A DNA stretch of 64,000 nt from Echinostoma caproni (taxonomy: Eukaryota > Platyhelminthes > Trematoda > Plagiorchiida > Echinostomatidae). The DNA is taken from the NCBI GenBank assembly GCA_900618425.1, contig UZAN01039718.1, positions 13,703 through 77,702 on the forward strand, given 5' to 3'. Below the pieces are notes generated by a model. It was given only the letters and a program-made list of their open reading frames with translations, was not told the origin of the DNA and made no database searches. Of this stretch, positions 34,861 through 44,214 are shown piece after piece; position 1 is the first letter of the stretch, and every line of letters begins with the position of its first letter. The position numbers and the translations under genes were made by a program.

Positions 34861-37640
34861 ACTGAAAAACATCACAAAGAGATAAAACAAATTTTTGAAG
34901 TGGATTTGATAGCAACCACCGTAATTGTCATTCTTGATGTCGTGACCTCATTTCTTCTCATTTTACTTCCTTCTATTCAGTACCTAATGGTACTACGTTC
35001 AGGAACGGAAAACGGTCAATCACAGGGCTGCAAGACAACATAAAGTGAGTGAGGGAAATCGGGCGGACGCGGTGGGACTCGAACTCACCTACTCCGGGGT
35101 GAAAGGAAAACACTCTGTGGGTTCAAATGAAAATTGTTGAGGTTTTCAGACTGCCATGGTCGTGTTTCTTTTACGTAACGTCCAAAGTCACCAGTATCAG
35201 ACATTGGAATATTGGAAAGACGGGTGCGACTTTTCACGCAGTAGTCTTGTATTTCAGCAAGCCCCAGCCCACAAATTTTGTTGTTTAGTTTTTCATTCGT
35301 TTATTTTCATTGACGTATACACGCATGATTCAAAACTCAGGTGATACCGGGATTTTCTTAAGATTGCTTTTTCTCCACGTCTAGCTGTTGGTGTTGCACC
35401 GGTTTACAGAAAACGAAACACTTGTAGGAAAACAGTCATGCGGATACCTATAAATGTCTCATGGGGACAACAGAAGCAAAATATTTTTTTTAAATTCCTA
35501 TAACTTGTGTTCCCTCATCTATTTTTAGCAGTGTGGACCCGTCGTTTTGACACGGGATACATCAACTTGGCAATCGATCCGTATTTATCGTACCCTGTCC
35601 ACTGACGACCAATATTGAAGTAGCTAAATTATTTCCACCTTAAACACAGATGACAAGTTTTTGTGTGCACCCAGATCCGATCCGTTTAGCGGGGAATTTG
35701 AGTGTATTTGACGGAGGAACTTGACGGCTTGAACACGGTGCAGATGTGAATAAAAAAATACAAATTGAAATTAAAAACATTCCTGCGACCCACCTCGAGT
35801 GATATAGGAGATGAAGCTTTTTTATTGAAAACTTATGGCATTATTTTAAACATTTTGAGAGTGGCAGTCGTTGAAGACCTGCTTCATCAGTGCACCAAAT
35901 TTAGCACTATAACGATTGCCGCGGGGGCTGTCCAACATAAGATGCTTTGGGTGTTTATTTGCTTTCCAACCCACCGAACGGGACAACGATTTGCCCTTTG
36001 TGACTGGCGAAATTGATATATTCGGAAAACCAAATCAATGCGTCATGTAGGTGTACCGTCATCATCCAGGTATCATACTCGTTAACCGCTGGATATTCGT
36101 ATGATAAGCGCAATTTCAATTCCAATTTAGCCAGCATTTTACCCGCGGTGAAATCAAACACATTGCGTCTACCTCACCCGGAAACTCTTCGATATAGGTT
36201 ATGTGTAGTAGCTCTTAACAACAACTGAATGTGATTAGATCAGTTTTCTTCGTCCGTATTACTTTCCTGCTGAAACAATTACCCTAATTAGGCACAAAGT
36301 AGGGCTTGTGATTACATTGAAGGTTACTCAGTTGAGTAATGTAGACGTCGGATTTTTTGCACTTCTAGAATACGTTGGTGTTCTGCCTCAGTTGTATGCT
36401 GAGAACTCTTGGATGTTTTATTCAGCTGGCTTAAACAACGAGCCACACACCTCAAGGTCAATTTTAAAGGTCATTTTTCACCGTTCTACGAGTATATTTT
36501 ACTCCATTCATATCGACATATTTTACGTGAACAGTCTGTAGCTACCTAGTTTGGTAACAGTTCGACTGAGCAGAATAAAGAAGAATGAAACTCCATGGTG
36601 CTGCGCATCAAATATGTTTAACTGTCGAGCTGTAAGTTTCGAACTATCAGGTTAATGAACCTTATTTCATGATGCTCGGTAACTATGGCTTGATGAATTA
36701 CACTGGATAACGAAATGAGTATGACAACCAATCATGTTAGTAAATAAATTGGAATATTGAAGATTAACAAAGGGTGGCAAAAAAACCCGCTCAACCTCAA
36801 GTCATGATTAAGAAGAACAGGAAGATGCTCAATAAAATGGTTATGCCACATGGGAACTGTTTTTAACTGTTATTACTCGGCAAATGCTTAAAACATTTTA
36901 TCTTTTCTGGACGTGATAAAATAATATCTTTATTTGGGTAAATTGTATGGAATTTCCCAATTTTAAATGAATAACTGCTCACCAAATTTGCATGCCCATT
37001 TCCACTAGAGAAGTGAGTAATTAGGCAATATTTCTGATATAATATATATATATATATACATATATATATAATTAAAACCAATACCTATATGCCCACAATT
37101 ATTACTGATTATTATGGTGTTGGGAAAATTGTCGGGTTGGCATCCTGTATACTCTCAAGCAATGTTGTTAGATGTTTTCACATTCTTTCTTGACGAGATG
37201 TCATATGTGTGAAACGACAGCTATTCTATTAATTGTCCAGTTGTCCAGTTACTGATCGTTTTAGGCGAACCCTGGGCCTGAAGAAACTTGACAAATTGGT
37301 TAGCGCTTTAAAAGGAAACCGCAAATGCTAGTGTTGAATTTGCTTCTCGGCTACCCGTATCTCTGTAAGGCTTATTTGCCAACCGTATTTATATTTCAAG
37401 CGTACCAACTGACATTACCAAGACTAGCTTTTACGCGGATTAACACATATTTGTTATACATTTTCTGCCCTATGACTATGCTCAGGTTCCTCCGAATGTT
37501 TTTGACGGCAACGAGCACGATGCTTGTGAGAATGTTGAGGTGATAGAAATAGGAAGCTGAACATTCAGTGTGTTGTGAGGTACTACTAACACTCCCATTT
37601 GTGTGTAAGAAGAAGCGATTGTTGGATTCCCACAGCATAC
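34861..37640. other. No gene recognised; one tRNA-like fragment
   Basis: AT-rich. On the minus strand, 35065-35090 reads 'ggtgagttcgagtcccacc', an intact T-arm-like hairpin with a B box, but no A box follows at the right distance. It is a tRNA pseudogene or SINE scrap. A (TA)n tract lies at 37041-37072. No protein domain is seen. Confidence 0.5.
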
Positions 37641-37644
37641 GCAA

Positions 37645-37684
<40 letters not shown>

Positions 37685-37812
37685 TCTCCATCTTCCGCTT
37701 GAATTAGCTTTTAAAATTGCAATCTTCACTTTTCTCTTTTAGCCAAAGCGGCTTCCAAAAGACAGCAACCAAAATCGAAGCACGAAAGCTGTAAAAGCTG
37801 AACTGAACTAGA
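37645..37812 (+). mobile_element. RTE-like 3' untranslated tail preceded by (TA)n
   Basis: A (TA)n tract (37645-37680) abuts an RTE 3' tail ('attctccatcttccgcttga', then 'ccaaaagacagcaaccaaaa') that ends 'gctgaactgaacta' at 37812. The piece is nearly identical in order to the tail at 2726-2875. Only the untranslated region was copied, an extreme 5' truncation. The (TA)n may mark an AT-rich insertion site. Confidence 0.75.
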
Positions 37813-37814
37813 GT

Positions 37815-39045
37815 CAGGAGATTAACGTCCTCGATGATGGTGATGATGACAAGTATACGGACCTCACCGCTTGGACGTATTGTCCCGAACAAAGGGTTGA
37901 CTTTGTGAATCTCAATCACTGAACTGGTGATCAAAAACAAGGGCAATTATTTAACACGTGCCAAGTGAAACCTTGGAGGATGATAAAATGTGTGCAGCTT
38001 AATTACCAAACGAACGAGGTGTTTGTTAACAAAGGCACTTAAATTGGTTTTAAAGCACCAATGTAATTAATGGAAAAAATGAAAGAAAATAATGGTTTTG
38101 CAAATCATTTTCCTACTAATACTACTGCTACTACAAATACTACTACTACAAATCAACACCACCCATCAACACCACTACCGCGTGACCAAAATTATTTTGA
38201 AATCTAACCGATTCAAATAAAATTGTTAAGGCCAGAATCAAGTTTCTGGAACTGAAAAGGACAGTTGTACATCTGGAAATGATGTACTGAAATGCAAAAA
38301 AGCTTTTAAGGGCTTCAAGCAAGAAGGGAAAAGACGACACTAGTTGGGGCTCACTACAATTAAAGCGAAAACAGATGTGGAGAAACGAAAGCTTTCATAA
38401 CTACTTCATGATACTCGGTAAATGAGATTTCAGAAAATGTGTCCTACTTTCTATGAGAGAAGTAATTTGATTATGTGGCCAGCAGTTGATGTGAAAATTC
38501 CCGTATGTATTTTGAGAACACTGAACAAGCAATGAAACCAGATTTAAGTGCGTGCCACATTTAAGAAAATTAAACTCTTTTAGTCCNTTAGTCCCTTTGT
38601 ATAATAACTTTGGGAGGAAAAGATGGTTTTAGTCAAGTATAATATTGAAACGCAAAACTCGAGGGTGTAGAGAAACGTTTGTGCTCAGTTCCGTGAACAG
38701 ATGTTTAATGCTCCCGGAGTGCAGTATTCATTTGTTCAAGCTTCTAGGTGTACTTATCATTTCCAATTCTGAAGCCAATCTACTCGCATGTTTGCCGTTT
38801 GCCCCAAAACAATGATCTCCCTTTCTCATGGTCATAGTGGTCTAGTGGTCTCTTGAAAATATTGCACAAAACAAAAAGGCTCTGAAGTTGAGAACAATTA
38901 CCGATCTGACCCAGCAAACTACAGTCTTTTGTTCACGTATCTATTTCATCTAATCTAAGTTACTTAGTCGATAACGTTAATCTATCAAATCGTATGCTCT
39001 AACCACATGGCAAACAATTTGGCAGTTTACAAACACACACTTCGG
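37815..39045. other. No gene recognised; (TAC)n tract
   Basis: AT-rich sequence with an ACT/TAC-type trinucleotide tract at 38115-38150. A single N at 38587 is flanked on both sides by 'ttagtcc'. A stretch near 38833 ('tagtggtctagtggtct') resembles a tRNA A box, but no B box follows. Confidence 0.5.
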
Positions 39046-39741
39046 CACAGACATTTGTGCACTTGATGGTCTGTCGATGTTTTAACACCCAGCTTGTAAG
39101 CTCTCATCACTTATGAATGAATTGTTCAGCATGGGTTTGTCATCCGGAACGATACCCGATTATTGCAGGTCAACTCAGATTAGATCAATCGTGAAAAAGG
39201 ATAATTAAAATGCCATCGCACGATCTGCAAATCTACGTTACTGGGAGCTTCTACGTACGATATGCCCTCCGGCATAATAATTCCATGTGACTACCAAAAT
39301 TTCCTACAATTGGCCTACAAATGCAGTGCGACCACACTGGCCACTGATTCCTGTATTGTTCACTCTGTTGCATTTGTCTAATACAAAGATGCATGTATTG
39401 CTCTTCTGACATTTTTCATAATTCCAATACCAATCAGTGCTTGTTGAACTTCGTTTTTTGAGTGTTGTCTGACATTTGACAATTTGAAATGTTTTAATAG
39501 ACCAGTTCTCCTGTAGGACCTAGTTTACTTCGTTCAAAGTCACACAGTCCTCTTCGATAGATATCGATTCCGTGTTTTTCAAGGTGTCTATTTTGTCCGC
39601 TTTCTTATTCTCTGTGTACGTGGAGAATCTCCCAACTCCTCGTAACTTTATTGTCTACAAGTATGTTCATGATATTGTGATTGGTTGGCTATCCCCTAGT
39701 CCAAATTTTTTTCACCCTCCTCAAGGAAGACCTAGTTGATT

Positions 39742-39922
39742 TCATGGTTACATGCGATGGAAATGTTTGTGATAACCAACAAAGAGCACTGGATAGCGGT
39801 TTCGTCCTGTTTGCTGCTCGTCAGCAGTGCATACTATTTGTGTCCGGGTCAGGACTCGAAACAGCGATCTTTCGGATCGGGACATCAGACCTTTACCCCT
39901 GAGCTGCACGGTCAACGGTGAT
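39742..39922 (-). mobile_element. tRNA-derived SINE with near-complete hammerhead, copy 4
   Basis: On the minus strand an A box (GTGTAGCTCAGGGGTAAAGG, near 39914-39895) and a B box (GTTTCGAGTCCTG) precede a 45-base hammerhead at 39830-39786. Its stem I strands GCACTG and CAGTGC pair perfectly. CTGACGA and GAAAC are intact, and the cleavage site would be after TATC. Stem II is spoiled on its 5' side (GCAG instead of GTCC opposite GGAC). The body 'ttatcacaaacatttccatcgcatg' ends the unit. Catalytic residues are better kept here than in any other SINE copy of the window. Confidence 0.8.
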
Positions 39923-39982
39923 CACCTTGTGCGATTAGCTGCTTCAATTTTACGGTAGCATGCTTAGATTAGCCAAATCTAT

Positions 39983-40150
39983 TGTTAAGAGACACCAGGC
40001 ACTTATGATGGTCTGATGAGTCCCAAATAGAAAGAAACAGCTATCCAGTGTTTTTTGTTGGTTATCACAAACATTTCCTTCGCATGTAAATGCATTAACT
40101 TCTGAGGAGTAAACGATCTCCCAAGCAGTGAAACCCTCAACCAAGACCAC
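39983..40150 (+). mobile_element. SINE 3' part with hammerhead core, copy 5
   Basis: CTGATGA (40013-40019), GTCC, 'caaatag' and GAAAC (40034-40038) are followed by 'agctatccagtg' and the SINE body 'ttatcacaaacatttccttc'. The tRNA-like head is missing. An extra eight bases separate 'cacttatg' from the core, so stem I is displaced. Stem II is GTCC against AAAG, so unpaired. This copy shares the body end 'gtaaacgatctcccaa' / 'agcagtgaaac' with the 58.7-kb SINE. Confidence 0.7.
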
Positions 40151-40264
40151 CAAGCGTGCCTGTTGCCTCTTAACCATTGGATGGGCTAATACAAGCTTAC
40201 TACAGTAAACACGAATCCAAGATTAGTCCATTGATAAGGTATTGAGAATCGGTTCTCGTAGCTC

Positions 40265-40330
40265 GGGTGAACTGGATTCCATTTCGCTTGTTCGCCGAGC
40301 TTGGCAATTTGTGTGCAAACGTTCCGTTCG
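40265..40330 (-). ncRNA. PLE-type hammerhead, 3' half, inverted
   Basis: On the minus strand this reads 'aacgtttgcacacaaattgc', 'caagctcggcgaacaa' and 'gcgaaatggaa'. That is the segment downstream of the GAAAC block in the PLE hammerheads at 40.4, 44.1 and 61.7 kb. The CTGATGA half is absent. It faces the complete copy at 40400-40490 head to head, about 70 bases apart. Confidence 0.55.
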
Positions 40331-40399
40331 GTTATAATGATATTAATAATAATAGTCGGTGACGAAGAACACATAAACGAACGGGTACAAGCAGAACAC

Positions 40400-40490
40400 T
40401 TCCATTTCACAAGCTCTGATGATATCACCTCAGCTGGTGATAATACGTTTGCAAACAAATTGCCAAGCTCGGCGAACAGGCGAAATGGAA
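40400..40490 (+). ncRNA. PLE-type hammerhead ribozyme remnant with long stem I
   Basis: CTGATGA at 40416-40422 and stem II ATCACC/GGTGAT around 'tcagct' are intact. The next block reads AATAC where GAAAC is expected, which should abolish cleavage. A nine-base perfect stem I forms between TTCCATTTC (40400-40408) and GAAATGGAA (40482-40490). Between them is 'gtttgcaaac', a small palindrome in the stem III position. Hammerheads of this kind are known in the terminal repeats of Penelope-like elements. Confidence 0.65.
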
Positions 40491-41249
40491 AGATAAGTCT
40501 ATCCCCCAGTTATGTGTATCTGACATCATTAAGCGTATCGATTTTCCCTTCGGTCTTAAAACCGATTCCCGAATTCTTCCACAGCCAAGTAACCTTTTTG
40601 ATGTTACGATCAATGATGAAGCATCCCAAAATCAAATTCTGTCAAATACCTTGGTGTCAATCTCACTCATAACTTGTCCTGGGCTGTTCATGCTATTGGG
40701 GATTTTACACGAGTTAAAATATTCTCCTTTTATACACACAGGCTCAGGAAACTGGCTGATCAACGTAAATTTAGCCCGTTGTTCCCCAAAATGAATTCCT
40801 GTTTAAAGAAAAATTATTAAACCTCGTTTTCGAAATCCTTAAACTTTTGTTCCCATTTGATGGAACTGGTAAAATTGTTTTGACCACGTTTTTATCTTTC
40901 TAAGGATTTTGATGTTTGTAATATCTATTTCACTAGATGGCATATGTTCACAAGCATTTGGCAAACTGAAAGTGCAAAAGCCGTGCCAAACCCATTAATT
41001 CTTTCCAAATATCGGCTCCTTCCCATTCAGCATGCATGCTCAAGTAAAACACGGAAATTTTAAACGTGGCTTGGCTCCTGGTTAATCATAAAAGCAATCG
41101 TCACACACCTTGAGAATATACTATTGCATTATAAGTTATTCATCCGCGACTACGGTATTGGATTTACTTTCTGTTTTATTTTTCTAACGCAATTTTCAAA
41201 TATCCATTGTACAAATTCTTAAATTGCTGAACATTTGTCTTTTCGAGCC

Positions 41250-43385
41250 AAAGCGTTTCTTTACTTGTATTCACAATAAACCCACTGAATCGATTAGACA
41301 CATTATCGGCACACCATCAAATAGAACATAAACAAATATGCACACATGATGTTTTAAAAGGCTTATGGTGTTTAAATCGTTGGAGTCATGGGAAAGTTGG
41401 CTGGAATATCATGTTTTGCAATCCTGTTCCCTCTTCCCGGCTTTCCAGTTATCTATGTTTACAGGAACTTATTGATTAGTCAGGAGCCGATCTCCGATGA
41501 CAGCATCTCAGTCTTGTTGACAAAATTGCGAAGACCACCAAACATTTATATAGGCTTAAAACACATCAATTTTGTTCCTTCCTGGAGGAAGCCTTCACGG
41601 AATTCAATTGCGACAGAAAAAACGCACCGCAATACCGCACGATTTATGTCCAGGACGATTTGGCCGCGTTTCAACATGGTTAATGACGCAGAAAACACAA
41701 TGTTGATGTAGAGTTTTAGCATGGCAACAAAGAAAGGACAAATCACATCAAAACAGATAAGTACAAAAGGAGGGATGGGTAAAAGGACCATGCCACAAGG
41801 GTAAGTACAAGGTAACAAAGTTATTTTTGTTAATACAAAGGGAGCTCTGTGTCGACCGATAGCAATCGCGTCTGCAATCTTGCTATTTGTGACTTGTATA
41901 TAATCTGAAACGCCCTGCTTCGATCGATCTGGTGGTGCGTCATGTCTAGGTGCGACTGATGACGGTCCATTCCTGTCAAGTTTATAAGCAAATACCATAA
42001 CTCCCAGGCAACCAAGAACTAACGTGGTTCACCCAAAAACCTAGCGGTTACAGCAGTCGTGTAATAACGTGCCATGGCAGAACGAGTGAAAATATATGTT
42101 TAAGATATAATACGAAGATGATAAAAAACCATTGGAAGCAGTGGCTAATAAACAACCGAAATCAAAAGTCTATCCTAGGTTAAGCAAATGTTGCCATAAA
42201 TTTGTTCGCACAGGGGAAAGACGTTATTATATATGCATATATATAATTGATAAAATGTGTCATTGGCAAACTTGCCAACCATTAACAAAATTTCACCGTT
42301 CACTCGGTCGCCTGGTGTCGCATGGTACCAAAATAGATCGATGGTGTTCCGTCGTGTCTTTTTCTGGAATCAACCAAATGCATTGTCAAACTACTGGCTT
42401 CCAGATGCAAGTGATCGCTTAGTTTTAACTATACTATATTTGAAAAAATCTTTTCAGTGGCTGTAACCAAATCGGAACGGACAATAGCATCTGTGTTATA
42501 CCCCTTCTGATTTGATCTTCTTTGCACAAGCAAGCGAAGAACTTCAACTAGGCAGTTGTATCACGTGACTCAATAACACCACTTTATCTCTTAATCAAAT
42601 CCAATCGAGCAGGGAATTCAGAGGAGTGGATGAAGTAAACAGAGTTGTGGTGCATCTTAGAAGATTTCGTGGTAAATCTTTTACGATAAAGTGTGATATA
42701 CACTTTGGAACAGGAATGTCAGCTAGTCACGTGGTTTGTTCACTTCAAATAGAAATCGTAATTCCAAATCTAGGGGTGCATGTAGAATACGTTTGCAATT
42801 GCAGTTAAAGAAACGGTGGTGGTGATGCGTACGCGGGAGAAAAAGCACTTCATCGGTCACGCAAATTGATCATGGACAAAATAGAACAGGACAAAATTGT
42901 CTCAGTTGCTATCTTGTCTTTCAAAAAAAACGTGATCTCCTCCCAAAATGACTGACAGCTTTTTATTTTTTCCATTTAATGTTCAGATCTAGGATATCTA
43001 TTCTGACGAGAATCGCTTCCCCCAAACGTATCACCCAGGAATTCGAAACATACTTTGCTTCAAAATAGCCATTGGGGTTTGGTGGTGAACGAGGTGGATG
43101 GAATGTTTACATAACTGGCGTGTTTAAAAAATCTTTATTGTATTCTAAAAATCAAATCTATTTTATTCGCAACAATCAAATGCACTATGCTTCTCTATGG
43201 TCAAATAAGAGATAATCAGATAGTCAAACCGCTTATTTTTCGATAAAAGATCACTTTTTTGAGCAACAACAGAGGGTTTCATCGGTAAGTGATAATTGAA
43301 CGCGAATCGCATATGCGAGGTTTAAAACTATATATGCACATATCAGGCAGTCCGTAAAGTTGTTTTCGAGACACCAAAGCCCGTA
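41250..43385. other. No gene recognised
   Basis: AT-rich. Small AT-rich palindromic tract near 42230-42248. The frames at 41388-41711 (plus) and 41546-41998 (minus) overlap and resemble no known protein. Confidence 0.5.
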
Positions 43386-43389
43386 AATT

Positions 43390-44120
43390 TCCCGCCTTGC
43401 TATCGATATGGACCCTACCGCAAACTTAGAAAACAAATTCAACATCACATTAAAACGCCTGGAGGAACTACATCAAATAACCAAAGAGGAGCAATGGAGA
43501 ATGAGAACAAAACCTCCTTTATCCACTGCCAAAAGTACACAAGGAAAGAATTCCCTTGAGACCGATCGTCTCTCTTCCAGGAACAGCCACATACAAAGTA
43601 GCAAAGGAGTTATGGAAATGACTGAAGTCGCTCATTGCTGGACACGAGTATAGCGCCATGAACTCAAGGCAATTCCTGGACAAGCTCAAAACTGTCAACA
43701 TTGAAGAAGACGAAATAATGGTCTCGTTTGACGTCACCGCCTTGTTTACTTCCGTCGACTTGGACTTGGCAAGATCAAATTCGAGGGTGAAATCTACGTA
43801 CAACTGAAAGGAACACCAATGGGATCACCAATTTATGGATTCATAGCCGAAGCCGTAATGCAAAAGTTGGATAAGGAGGTACTACCAAGAATCATGCCAA
43901 AACTTTGGCTGTGATACGTTCATGGCACATTCGTTATCTTGAAGAAGTCCGAATTGGAAAGAACACACAACATCCTCAATAACACGTTCAATGGCATCAA
44001 GTTCACAATGGAGACCGAGAAGACAAGCAACTGGCCTTTTTGGACATTTTGATCCTCAGACCGTCATCAGAAAAACTGGAGACAACGGTCTACCGCAAAG
44101 CAACGCATAGGCCACTTCAC
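43390..44120 (+). mobile_element. Penelope-like element C, RT remnant
   Basis: Translation shows PLE RT motifs in order. 'LPKVHKERIPLRPIVSLPG' starts near 43523, 'MVSFDVTALFTSVDLD' has FDVTALFTS at 43727-43753, and 'LKGTPMGSPIYGFIAEAV' has GTPMGSP at 43810-43830. YVHGTFVI at about 43915 replaces the catalytic YVDDTFVI. 'NNTFNGIKFTMETE' and 'TVYRKATH' follow near 44085. About 50 residues between the A and B motifs are deleted with a frame change. Both catalytic Asp of the D-D pair are lost. The linker and GIY-YIG part expected downstream is replaced by a hammerhead at 44.12 kb. Confidence 0.85.
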
Positions 44121-44200
44121 AGGCACTGATGATGTCACCTCGGCTGGTGATGAAACGTTTGTAAACAAACTTCCAAGCTCGGCGAACAGGCGAAATAGAA
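44112..44200 (+). ncRNA. PLE-type hammerhead ribozyme motif, intact core
   Basis: CTGATGA (44126-44132), stem II GTCACC/GGTGAT around 'tcggct', and GAAAC (44152-44156) are all intact, so the conserved core is complete. Downstream are 'gtttgtaaac' (stem III position), 'caagctcggcgaacagg' and 'gcgaaata'. Stem I pairing with 'cacttcac' upstream is weaker than at 40.4 kb. It follows directly on the truncated RT of PLE C in the same orientation. The fold and activity are inferred from the core only; the exact cleavage site is not clear to me. Confidence 0.7.
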
Positions 44201-44214
44201 AAATGGTTACCTAG

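Larger units (their letters stand above)
39050..41250 (+). mobile_element. CR1-like retrotransposon, third copy, interrupted by nested insertions
   Basis: 39110-39730 aligns with 12500-13130 of the first copy, for example 'ttgtcatccggaacgat' with 'ttgtcatctggaacgat' and 'gtgtttttcaaggtgtct' with 'atgtttttcagggtgcca'. 40525-41240 aligns with 13180-13920, for example 'cttaaaaccgattcccg' with 'cttaaaaccggttcccg', and 'cacacaggctcaggaaactgg'. The stretch between (about 39735-40520) is inserted material: two SINEs and PLE ends. The catalytic box is YVHD rather than YADD near 39661. Many indels and stops make this the most decayed of the three CR1 copies. Confidence 0.8.

Noticed and set aside
35040..35110. 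Possible tRNA gene on the minus strand with a good T arm
   Set aside because: No D arm or A box at the right distance; treated as a tRNA-derived scrap.
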